The notes under the pieces are model-generated. The model had not been told where the DNA came from. It was given only the letters and a program-made list of their open reading frames with translations, and ran no database searches. 11,257 nucleotides of DNA, taken from assembly GCA_030592165.1 (NCBI GenBank), contig JAUVKC010000025.1, positions 1-11,257 of the forward strand. Reading direction: 5' to 3'. The position numbers and the translations under genes are program-made. The DNA comes from Candidatus Buchananbacteria bacterium. GTDB taxonomy: Bacteria > Patescibacteriota > Patescibacteriia > CAIXNZ01. Of this stretch, positions 1-6,583 are shown in pieces (the stretch's first letter is position 1; the number at the start of each line of letters is the position of its first letter).

Positions 1-1244
1 AAGAGTACACTCTGTCAGTTAGCCTGCCACCAGCTAACACTGCGCCAATTTTCACTTCAATTCCAATTACGACAGCAACAGCGGATATTTTATACGGCTA
101 TAACGCAACCGCCACTGATCTTGATGGGGATACCTTAAGCTTTGACGGGAACACATTGCCAACTGGTATGACAATTAACACAAACAGTGGGGTAATCAAC
201 TGGACACCTACTCTTACTCAAGTGGGTAATCACTGGCTAAAAATTACAGTCACTGATGGAGAAACCACTACTAACCAAATGTACACTATCAGGGTTAATC
301 CCAGTGATAATGGAATTCCTTTTCAACATGGAAAGATTTTAACATCATGGTGGGATGTTGACCTCGAGTCGATTACTTCGGAACAAACATTACTGCGAAT
401 GAAAGAAAATGGTTGTGATACTGTCACAATTGTTATTACTTGGTACCAAAACAGCCTAACCGCTACTACGATTTATAATGGCGGCACAAAAACTCCAAGT
501 GACGCTGGTATAACTCATGTGGTTAATTATGCTCATTCTCTAGGAATGAATGTCATTTTTAAACCTCATGTTGATATTTGGCAAAGTACTCTATGGCGTG
601 GCAATATCTCCTTTACCTCAGAACCCGAATGGACAGCCTGGTTTACTAGTTACAATGCCTTTATCAGCTACTATCTTGATATGGGGGAGTCATTGGGAAT
701 AGAAGGATTTGTGATTGGTGCTGAATTGGTAGATACAGAGCACAGGGAAACTGACTGGAGAAATACTGTTGCCATTGGTTATAGTAAATTTTCCGGTTTA
801 ATAACCTACAATGCCAATCATGATTCTTATTACAATGTTACCTGGTGGGATGCAGTTGATTATATAAGCTTAAGTGCATATTTCCCATTGACTGCTAGTT
901 ATAACCCGACTGTCGCTGAATTAGTTACAGCATGGACACCACATAAAAACGCCTTGTCTACTTTTGCAAATACATGGAACATGGACATTGTTTTTATGGA
1001 AATTGGGTATCAAAGCTATAACGGTACAAATATTTCACCATGGTGGGCACCAACTAGCACAACTGATTTAGGAGAACAAAACGACTGTTACGAAGCAGCC
1101 TTAATCAGTTTATTTGACGAACCATGGTTTAAAGGGATGAATTGGTGGATGTGGTATTGGGATCCGATTCAAAACGTTGACGGATTTGATATCTATCAAA
1201 AACCTGCTGAACTTACCCTGCGATGGTGGTACGCTGGTTACTAA
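1..1244 (+). CDS. Secreted Ig-domain / GH113-like glycoside hydrolase, C-terminal part
   Basis: The reading frame is open from base 3 and the start lies upstream of the window. The first residues (ending SLPPANTAPIF) look like the end of one Ig-like domain. A full putative-Ig (He_PIG/cadherin-like) domain follows, with the usual DLDGDTLSF, LPTGM, GVINWTP and VTDG motifs. From about base 305 a TIM-barrel glycosidase begins, resembling GH113 beta-mannanases (TSWW, TWYQ, KPHVD, FVIGAEL, FMEIGYQS). The likely acid/base Glu is codon 723-725 (GAEL) and the likely nucleophile Glu is codon 999-1001 (MEIGY); both roles are inferred from the family. The C-terminus (LRWWYAGY) matches a complete barrel. 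The protein is probably exported and cleaves mannose-type glycans, but the substrate is not proven. No anchor is visible at the C-terminus. It is followed by its own terminator, so it is not part of the next operon. Confidence 0.82.
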   Translation, partial: EYTLSVSLPPANTAPIFTSIPITTATADILYGYNATATDLDGDTLSFDGNTLPTGMTINTNSGVINWTPTLTQVGNHWLKITVTDGETTTNQMYTIRVNPSDNGIPFQHGKILTSWWDVDLESITSEQTLLRMKENGCDTVTIVITWYQNSLTATTIYNGGTKTPSDAGITHVVNYAHSLGMNVIFKPHVDIWQSTLWRGNISFTSEPEWTAWFTSYNAFISYYLDMGESLGIEGFVIGAELVDTEHRETDWRNTVAIGYSKFSGLITYNANHDSYYNVTWWDAVDYISLSAYFPLTASYNPTVAELVTAWTPHKNALSTFANTWNMDIVFMEIGYQSYNGTNISPWWAPTSTTDLGEQNDCYEAALISLFDEPWFKGMNWWMWYWDPIQNVDGFDIYQKPAELTLRWWYAGY

Positions 1245-1261
1245 TTAAAACCTCCAAACTT

Positions 1262-1298
1262 AAAAAGCGCCTGTCTATCATGATGGGCGCTTTTCTTT
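1262..1298 (+). terminator. Intrinsic terminator of the glycosidase gene
   Basis: A perfect 9-bp stem AAAAGCGCC (1263-1271) / GGCGCTTTT (1286-1294) is followed by CTTT. It starts 18 bases after the stop codon. The loop contains the small palindrome ATCATGAT. Confidence 0.9.
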
Positions 1299-1323
1299 AA
1301 AACAAATAATTAAAAAAATACTA

Positions 1324-1357
1324 AACCACAAATTAATGATAAAAAAAATTCGTGGTT
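1324..1357. repeat. Inverted repeat AACCAC / GTGGTT
   Basis: AACCAC (1324-1329) and GTGGTT (1352-1357) can form a hairpin, extended inward by AATT/AATT pairing with one mismatch. It lies between the glycosidase terminator and the operon promoter. It has no T-tract and may be an operator or a remnant hairpin. Confidence 0.35.
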
Positions 1358-1365
1358 AAATTAAC

Positions 1366-1394
1366 AAAAAAGTACTATAAAAAGTGCTTTTTTT
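1366..1394. terminator. Second terminator-like hairpin
   Basis: The stem AAAAAAGTACT (1366-1376) / AGTGCTTTTTTT (1383-1394) has one G-U wobble and a 6-base loop ATAAAA. The run of T on one side and A on the other makes it plausible as a back-up terminator in front of the polysaccharide operon. Confidence 0.6.
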
Positions 1395-1407
1395 ATTTTA
1401 TCTTCTA

Positions 1408-1441
1408 TGCTAAAATAAGCTTAAACAGGGAACAACCTGTT
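1408..1441 (+). promoter_or_regulatory. Candidate operon promoter with 5' hairpin
   Basis: There is an extended -10, TGCTAAAAT (1408-1416). The TAAAAT hexamer is the same as in the promoter at 9806-9811. The -35 area is only a T-run, so the promoter rests on the -10. The inverted repeat AACAGG (1424-1429) / CCTGTT (1436-1441) sits just after the expected transcription start and would be a 5' end hairpin in the mRNA, or an operator in the DNA. The flippase ATG follows at 1455. Confidence 0.45.
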
Positions 1442-1454
1442 CGATTTTTAATTT

Positions 1455-2903
1455 ATGGAATCTCAACCCCAAAATATTGCCAAAAACACTACCTGGCTAA
1501 CAACAGCATATATTTTACAAAAAATATTTGCTTTTGTTTATTTTACTTTAATTGCCAGATGGCTTGGAGCTGCGGATATTGGTTCTTATGTTTTTGCTAT
1601 TTCCTTAAGTACAATTTTGGCAGTTTTTATTGATTTTGGACTTTCACCAGTTTTGATCAGAGAATCTTCTAAATTCAAAGAAAAAGCCAACCAGTATTTG
1701 AATAACACAATTACAGTTAAATTAATTTTATCAGTCATCACCTATATTGCCTTAGTTATTATAATTAATTTACTGAATAAAGATCCGATGACCCAAACAA
1801 TGGTTTATCTGGCAGGGATTATAATGATCATTGATTCGTTTGTCCTGAGTTTTTGGGGCATATTCCGTGCCTGGCAAAATCTTAAATATGAAGCAATTGG
1901 TATTGCCATCAACCAAGTAATTATTGTTGTAGTTGGTTTAGCTGGTATACTACTTAAATTTCCTTTATACATTTTAGTAATTGCTCTTTTAGCAGGCAGT
2001 ATTTTTAATTTTATCTATTCATTTAGTTTAATTAAATCAAAACTAAATTTTAAACTAAAACTACAATGGGATAAAAACATCTTAAAAACATTATTTAAAA
2101 TAGCTATCCCGTTTGCTTTAGCAGCAATTTTCACCAGAGTTTACAGCTATATTGATCAAGTATTACTATCAGTTTTAATTGGTGATCAATCTCTTGGCTG
2201 GTATTCAATAGCCTTTAAAATAACATATGCCTTACAATTCGTACCAGCTGCATTTGCTGCCGCCATGTTTCCGGCAATGAGCCATTATTATATACATGAG
2301 AAAACCAAACTAAAAAAAATCTTTGAAAAATCAATGTATTTTTTATTATTGTTTTCCGTACCTTCTGCAATTGGTATTGCTAGTTTAGCTGATAAAATAA
2401 TTTTCTATTTATATACTCCAGAATATCTACCTTCAGTCTTGACCTTACAAATCTTTATCTTCTCAATCATTGCCATATTTTTAAGTTATCCAGTAGGTTC
2501 AATTTTAAATGCTTGTGACAGACAAACTACCAATACTATCAATTTGGGGATTACTATGATTTTGAATATTATTCTAAATATAATTTTGATCCCACAATAT
2601 CAGCACGTCGGAGCTGCAATCGCTGCCTTAGTCAGTCTCAGCACAATGTTTATTTTGAATCTAGTATGGGTACCAAAAATTATTGATATAAATTATAAAT
2701 TTTTCATAGTTAAAACATTAAAAACTGTTTTTGCTGCCCTGATTATGGGCGCAGTAATTATTTATTTAAAGGAAACCTTAAATTTTATATTATTAATTTT
2801 TATTGGGGCAATTGTTTACGCCCTAATTATGTATTTGATCAAAGGATTTACTAAACACGATATTGAATATTTGTGGCAATCAGTTTTTAAAAAGCAAGTA
2901 TAA
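1455..2903 (+). CDS. Wzx-type polysaccharide flippase (MOP superfamily)
   Basis: This 482-residue integral membrane protein has about 12-14 hydrophobic segments throughout and short charged loops. Its length is normal for Wzx/RfbX-like flippases. The N-terminus (IAKNTTWLTTAYILQKIFAF, then ARWLGAADIGSY) is typical of this family, as is the mid-protein segment FPAMSHYY. The family moves undecaprenyl-linked oligosaccharide units across the cytoplasmic membrane. The ATG at 1455 is chosen because it precedes the family-typical start; no Shine-Dalgarno sequence is visible. It is the first gene of an operon whose next four genes are three glycosyltransferases and a Wzy/WaaL-like ligase, which supports the role. 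The transported glycan cannot be read from the sequence. Confidence 0.9.
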   Translation: MESQPQNIAKNTTWLTTAYILQKIFAFVYFTLIARWLGAADIGSYVFAISLSTILAVFIDFGLSPVLIRESSKFKEKANQYLNNTITVKLILSVITYIALVIIINLLNKDPMTQTMVYLAGIIMIIDSFVLSFWGIFRAWQNLKYEAIGIAINQVIIVVVGLAGILLKFPLYILVIALLAGSIFNFIYSFSLIKSKLNFKLKLQWDKNILKTLFKIAIPFALAAIFTRVYSYIDQVLLSVLIGDQSLGWYSIAFKITYALQFVPAAFAAAMFPAMSHYYIHEKTKLKKIFEKSMYFLLLFSVPSAIGIASLADKIIFYLYTPEYLPSVLTLQIFIFSIIAIFLSYPVGSILNACDRQTTNTINLGITMILNIILNIILIPQYQHVGAAIAALVSLSTMFILNLVWVPKIIDINYKFFIVKTLKTVFAALIMGAVIIYLKETLNFILLIFIGAIVYALIMYLIKGFTKHDIEYLWQSVFKKQV

Positions 2904-2920
2904 TATCTGCTTCAAAAAAT

Positions 2921-4045
2921 ATGTTAAATATAAAAAAGACATTATTGATTACAATTGATTTCCCACCTAAAAAGGGTGGGGTGGCTAATTATTTGTCTAA
3001 TCTTAGCGATAATCTACCTAATGATAAAATTATTGTTTTGGCAAATAATTATTTGGAAACTCAAAGTTTTGATTCTAAGCAAAAGTATAAAATTATCAGA
3101 GCTGATTTATATTATAAAAACTTTTGGCCTCGCTGGCTAAAAACTTTTTATATTGCTAAAAAAATAATTAAAAAAGAGGGAATTGAACAGGTTATTATTT
3201 CACATATCATACCAATGGGATACATTGCCGTATTACTAAATTTACCTTTTCATATTATTTTCCATGGCTATGATATTTTATTAGCTAAGCAATCCACTTG
3301 GAAAAAAATGTGGTTACGCAAAATTTTAAACAAATCCAAACACATTATTGTCAATTCCAATTTCACTAAAGAACTAATTTTACAAGAAGATATTAAATCT
3401 GAAAAAATTACGATTGTCCATCCCTGCACTGATATTCTTAACCGTGATTTAAAATCTACAGAAACTGAGTTAATCAGACAAGAACTTGAATTAACAGATA
3501 AAAAAATATTAATCTCAGTTGGCAGAATAATTCCGCGTAAAGGTTTTGACAAGGTTATTGAAGCTTTACCAAAAGTAACACAAAAATATCCAGATTTAAT
3601 TTATTTAATTATCGGCGATGGTGAATATAAGAATCATCTTGACCAGCTTGCTCAAAAACTAAAGGTCAGAGGTAATTTAATATTCCTTAAAGATGTCAGT
3701 GACTCAAACCTACCATGTTATTATCAGCTAGCTGATATATTTATCATGCCATCACGAATTGAAAATAAAACTGATGTAGAAGGCTTTGGAATTGTTTACT
3801 TGGAAGCCAATGCTTTTGCCAAACCAGTAATTGCCGGGGATAGTGGGGGAATAAAAGATGCTGTAATTGATAATCAGACTGGCATTTTAGTGAATCCTGA
3901 AAATGTTCAAGGCATCAGCAACGCAATTTTAGACCTTTTTGATAACCCTGCCAAGATGAACAAATTAGGTGAACAAGGTAAAAAAAGAGTTGAGACTGAA
4001 TTTCTATGGCCGATTCAAATTTCCAAACTAAAAAATATTCTATGA
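2921..4045 (+). CDS. GT4-family glycosyltransferase (GT-B fold)
   Basis: This 374-residue protein has a GT-B layout. The N-terminal acceptor domain contains DFPPKKGGVANYL (residues 13-25) and HGYD (115-118). The C-terminal nucleotide-sugar domain contains SVGRIIPRKG (199-208), with Arg202 and Lys207 in the places expected to contact the diphosphate, and an EX7E motif, EGFGIVYLE (Glu287, Glu295). SGGIKDAV follows. It resembles PimB-like mannosyl or related transferases, but the sugar is unknown. It has no membrane segment and is probably peripheral at the inner membrane. It starts 17 bases after the flippase stop, and its TGA stop overlaps the next gene's ATG (ATGA at 4042-4045), so the pair is probably translationally coupled. 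Confidence 0.9.
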   Translation: MLNIKKTLLITIDFPPKKGGVANYLSNLSDNLPNDKIIVLANNYLETQSFDSKQKYKIIRADLYYKNFWPRWLKTFYIAKKIIKKEGIEQVIISHIIPMGYIAVLLNLPFHIIFHGYDILLAKQSTWKKMWLRKILNKSKHIIVNSNFTKELILQEDIKSEKITIVHPCTDILNRDLKSTETELIRQELELTDKKILISVGRIIPRKGFDKVIEALPKVTQKYPDLIYLIIGDGEYKNHLDQLAQKLKVRGNLIFLKDVSDSNLPCYYQLADIFIMPSRIENKTDVEGFGIVYLEANAFAKPVIAGDSGGIKDAVIDNQTGILVNPENVQGISNAILDLFDNPAKMNKLGEQGKKRVETEFLWPIQISKLKNIL

Positions 4046-5205
4046 ACAAGAAAAAAATTAACATAGTCATGTTTAACATGTCAAAGTATAGTGATTGGCA
4101 AAAGGGTGTTGTTAATCGCAACTTTCATATACTCCATACCTTGGCTAAGTCAGACCAGGTAAATAAAATTATTGCTGTTGATTTTTTACCTTTTAACTTT
4201 AAAAGGGGTATCAAAACTTATATTTATGACCAAATATTTGGAGACACAAAAGGCACTATTGTTTCTGGAAATTTATCTTCTCGCTGTTGGCAAATCTCCA
4301 GCAAAATATTTAATTTCTCAACAATTGATAATTTACTTAAACCAAAAAAAGTGATCAGCGAATTAAATAAAATAATTAAAGATCAGGAAATGAACGATAA
4401 TCTAGTTGTCTGGAATTATAATCCTTTTTATACTGATTACCTAGATAATGGACTTAATCAATCAATGAATATTTTCACAGCAGTTGATAATTGGTTAAGT
4501 CACTCAAGTTATAGCAAATCTATAACTAAACTTGAAAAAAATTATAATATAATAGACCAAAAGTCAGATTTAATTTTCACAGTCTCAGAATCATTAAAAA
4601 ATAACTTATTTAAAAACAAAAATACTCATTGGATACCCAATGGAGTAAATCTAAATCATTTCACAAACGAAACAAAAATATCAGAACAATTAATCAAGAT
4701 CAAAAAACCAATCATTGGCTTTCTGGGGATCCTTCAAGATAGAATTGATATTGATATTTTAAAAACATTAGCCAAAAATAATCCAGATAAATCAATTGTT
4801 TTAGCAGGTCCAGTTTGGAAAAATTTCCCTAAAAACGAACTTGATAGCTTTAATAATGTTCATTTTTTAGGACCTATCCCTTATACTGAAATTCCTTCGC
4901 TATATAATGGCTTTGCTGTGGGGATTATTCCATATAAAGTGAATAAGTTCACCAAGTCAATTGATCCAATGAAAATTTACGAATACTTAGCAGCACGACT
5001 ACCAATAGTCACTACACCTATTGCCGGACTGGAAAAATTTGCAGATTATGTTAATGTAGCCAAAACACCTGAACAATTCGATGACTTTGTAAATACGTCA
5101 ATTATGGAAGGGAAGCTAAATTCAAGTTATGAAATATTGAATGATCACACTTGGCAAAAACGTGTTAATAAAATATTAGAATTGATAAATACAAAATTTA
5201 AATAG
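4042..5205 (+). CDS. GT-B glycosyltransferase (TuaH-like / GT1-GT4 type)
   Basis: This is 387 residues long if it starts at the ATG that overlaps the previous stop (ATGA). The protein then begins MNKKKINIVMFN, a proper first beta strand. Visible motifs are TAVDNW (146-151), VSESL (181-185), IPNGV (198-202), IGFLGILQDR (225-234), HFLGPIPYTEIPSLY (274-288) and DPMKIYEYLAARLPIV (308-323), whose Glu314 is in the usual sugar-nucleotide position. This pattern is like the TuaH and related group-1 transferases that build teichuronic-acid-like or capsular glycans. The donor and acceptor are unknown. It ends with tandem TAG stops (5203-5208). An in-frame ATG at 4006 exists, but would add 12 unrelated residues that overlap the upstream gene by 40 bases. 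Confidence 0.87.
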   Translation: MNKKKINIVMFNMSKYSDWQKGVVNRNFHILHTLAKSDQVNKIIAVDFLPFNFKRGIKTYIYDQIFGDTKGTIVSGNLSSRCWQISSKIFNFSTIDNLLKPKKVISELNKIIKDQEMNDNLVVWNYNPFYTDYLDNGLNQSMNIFTAVDNWLSHSSYSKSITKLEKNYNIIDQKSDLIFTVSESLKNNLFKNKNTHWIPNGVNLNHFTNETKISEQLIKIKKPIIGFLGILQDRIDIDILKTLAKNNPDKSIVLAGPVWKNFPKNELDSFNNVHFLGPIPYTEIPSLYNGFAVGIIPYKVNKFTKSIDPMKIYEYLAARLPIVTTPIAGLEKFADYVNVAKTPEQFDDFVNTSIMEGKLNSSYEILNDHTWQKRVNKILELINTKFK

Positions 5206-5211
5206 TAGCGT

Positions 5212-5243
5212 CCGTAGGAGACACAAGCTTGTGTTTCCTACGG
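5212..5243. repeat. 32-bp near-perfect palindrome between two glycosyltransferase genes
   Basis: The arms CCGTAGGAGACACAAG (5212-5227) and CTTGTGTTTCCTACGG (5228-5243) are complementary over 16 bp with a single G-U wobble and no spacer; the centre is AAGCTT. It fills most of the 48-base gap. It has no T-tract (it is followed by GTAAATT), so it is not a standard terminator. It may be a REP-like dispersed palindrome, an mRNA stability or processing hairpin, or a protein binding site. It lies 10 bases before the next ATG. Confidence 0.8.
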
Positions 5244-5253
5244 GTAAATTAAT

Positions 5254-6123
5254 ATGAACATCTCAATCATCATCGTCTCCTGGAACGTCAAACCCTTATT
5301 GCAAAAATGCCTTAAGTCTATTTTTGATTACACTACTGGTATTGATTTTGAAGTAATTGTCATTGACAATGCTTCAAAAGATGATTCAGCTCAAATGGTA
5401 GCTTCAGAATTTCCTCAAGTTGATCTTATTGCCTCTAACCAAAATCTCGGGTTTGCCAAAGCAAATAATCTCGGACTTGAACATGCTTCAGGAAATTATA
5501 TTTTATTTATGAACCCTGACATGGAATTTATTGAAAACAGCTTAAGGGCTATGCACGACGTTATGGCCAATGATGATCAAATTGGACTGGCAACTTGTCA
5601 GCTTGATTATCCTGATGGTACCAGACAAAATAATATAAAAAATAATCCCGGACTTTGTGATCAAATTTTAATTCTTTTAAAACTCCATCACATTTTCAAA
5701 ACAAAAAAGCTAAATAAATATTTAGCTAAAGATTTTAATTATTTCAAAGAACAAGAAGTTAAACAAATAATGGGTGCGTTTGTAATCGCAGAAAATGATT
5801 TAATTGAAGAAGTAGGCGGCTGGGATACTGATTATTTTATCTGGTGGGAAGACTTAGATTTATGTAAAAAAGTTCAAGAACTTGGCAGGAAAATAATTTA
5901 CACACCGAGTACCAAAGTTATTCATTATGAAAGTAAAAGTTTTGTTCAGCAAAAAAGCCTTGTCAAACAAAAAAGATTTAATAAAGGAATGAGAACCTAT
6001 TTTAAAAAACATCATGGGATATTATCATATTTAATAATCAGCATTTTATCACCAATTAGTTTATTACTTGCTTGGTTAAGTCAAACTTTTAAAATTAAAC
6101 CGCAACCCCAGTCAAAGATATAA
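5254..6123 (+). CDS. GT2-family glycosyltransferase (WbbL / rhamnosyltransferase-like)
   Basis: This 289-residue GT-A enzyme contains SIIIVSWNV (4-12), VIVIDNASKDDS (34-45), NLGFAKANN (64-72) and MNPDM (86-90), the DXD-equivalent metal/nucleotide site. MGAFV (173-177) and GGWDTDYFIWWEDLDLC (188-204) follow, the latter with the likely catalytic acidic pair Glu199/Asp200. The profile matches WbbL-like transferases that add rhamnose or similar sugars to lipid-linked intermediates; the sugar assignment is by family only. Residues about 256-277 form one hydrophobic segment that may anchor the enzyme to the inner membrane face. There is no clear Shine-Dalgarno sequence; the palindrome at 5212-5243 stands directly upstream. 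It is the fourth gene of the operon. Confidence 0.9.
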   Translation: MNISIIIVSWNVKPLLQKCLKSIFDYTTGIDFEVIVIDNASKDDSAQMVASEFPQVDLIASNQNLGFAKANNLGLEHASGNYILFMNPDMEFIENSLRAMHDVMANDDQIGLATCQLDYPDGTRQNNIKNNPGLCDQILILLKLHHIFKTKKLNKYLAKDFNYFKEQEVKQIMGAFVIAENDLIEEVGGWDTDYFIWWEDLDLCKKVQELGRKIIYTPSTKVIHYESKSFVQQKSLVKQKRFNKGMRTYFKKHHGILSYLIISILSPISLLLAWLSQTFKIKPQPQSKI

Positions 6124-6144
6124 GGTTACGAATATACTAATTTT

Positions 6145-6190
6145 TTACAAATGATTACAAATTCTTGATCCCATGATTATATAGTAAAAT
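6145..6190 (+). promoter_or_regulatory. Weak candidate promoter with TTACAAAT direct repeat
   Basis: TTACAAAT occurs twice (6145-6152 and 6155-6162), two bases apart. TTACAA (6155-6160), a 17-base gap and TATATA (6178-6183) would make a plausible promoter. TAAAAT (6185-6190), the -10 form used elsewhere in the window, lies just after but has no well-spaced -35. It could drive the RNA-like region and the ligase gene. Confidence 0.3.
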
Positions 6191-6238
6191 AAAAGACTAA
6201 AGTCTAAAACCCATCAAAATGGTAATATTTGTAGATTC

Positions 6239-6256
6239 ACCTGCCTGCCGGCAGGT
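6239..6256. repeat. CCTGCCGGCAGG palindrome / ACCTGCC-GGCAGGT hairpin
   Basis: A perfect 12-bp palindrome, CCTGCCGGCAGG (6244-6255), overlaps a 7-bp hairpin ACCTGCC (6239-6245) / GGCAGGT (6250-6256) with loop TGCC. It is far more GC-rich than its surroundings. I recall similar short palindromes dispersed in candidate-phyla genomes; that recollection cannot be tested here. Confidence 0.7.
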
Positions 6257-6257
6257 T

Positions 6258-6480
6258 TAGCAAAAGCAGGTATCAAATGAAAAACCTCGCCATTATTGAC
6301 GAGGTTATGTAAAAAGGAAAGTTGAGACGGACAATCGATTATATACCTGCTTAGAAGGTAAAATATTCGAGAAATCGAACACCGTGGTATTAAGATATTA
6401 AACTGGAAATTGTCATGACCTGGTCATGATTGTCTTCTTAGGCTGGTTCACCTCACGAAAGGAGTTGGTTGTATGAACCA
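6258..6480 (+). ncRNA. Candidate structured RNA / 5' leader of the ligase gene
   Basis: The 389-base gap 6124-6512 has no convincing gene, and this part is richer in GC and in complementary segments than the neighbouring genes. Helices seen: AAGCAGGTAT (6264-6273) with ATACCTGCTT (6343-6352), 10 bp perfect; AACCTCG (6283-6289) with CGAGGTT (6300-6306); GACAATC (6330-6336) with GATTGTC (6428-6434), extendable past a bulged C by GAGA/TTCTT; TACCT/AGGTA (6344-6348/6356-6360); TTCGA-GAAA-TCGAA (6366-6379), a GNRA-type tetraloop; TCATGA-CCTGG-TCATGA (6413-6429 if the centre is unpaired); and TGGTTCA (6444-6450) with TGAACCA (6474-6480), which encloses a Shine-Dalgarno sequence. ATACC at 6343-6347 has three competing partners (6266-6273, 6356-6360, 6386-6390), as expected for a switching RNA. 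I do not recognise a known riboswitch class. No folding energy was computed. Confidence 0.42.
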
Positions 6481-6583
6481 TTGGGCATCTCAACTTAATT
6501 TAATAATAACATATGAGAAACATTTTGCCAAACATAATAAACAAAAACCTGTGGAAAATTATTCTGGCTATTTTTGTTATTGA
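6458..6583 (+). CDS. Possible 36-residue leader ORF with strong Shine-Dalgarno
   Basis: AAAGGAG (6458-6464) is followed after 8 bases by ATG at 6473, ideal spacing. The ORF begins MNHWASQLN and ends at TGA 6581-6583, running through the ligase start (6513) in a different frame. The ATG sits in the right arm of the hairpin TGGTTCA/TGAACCA. The ligase itself has no Shine-Dalgarno sequence and cannot start further upstream, because TAA at 6507-6509 is in its frame. The mini-ORF may be a leader peptide that opens the mRNA or limits ligase initiation, or a chance ORF behind a ribosome docking site. The peptide resembles nothing I know. Confidence 0.35.
   Translation, partial: KGVGCMNHWASQLNLIITYEKHFAKHNKQKPVENYSGYFCY

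Noticed and set aside
2899..2904. TATAAT at the end of the flippase gene as a promoter for the next gene.
   Set aside because: No -35 lies at suitable spacing, and the gap to the next gene is only 17 bases within an evident operon.
4006..4041. Upstream in-frame ATG as the start of the second glycosyltransferase.
   Set aside because: It would overlap the previous gene by 40 bases and add residues with no family resemblance. The ATGA overlap at 4042 gives a clean first strand and typical coupling.
5212..5250. The 32-bp palindrome as an intrinsic terminator.
   Set aside because: No T-tract follows, and the next gene belongs to the same pathway on the same strand.
6380..6400. T-box-like sequence (GTGGTA) in the RNA-like region.
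   Set aside because: The conserved T-box core (GGGTGGTACCGCG type) is not present, there is no matching terminator, and the downstream gene is not an amino-acid or tRNA-synthetase gene.
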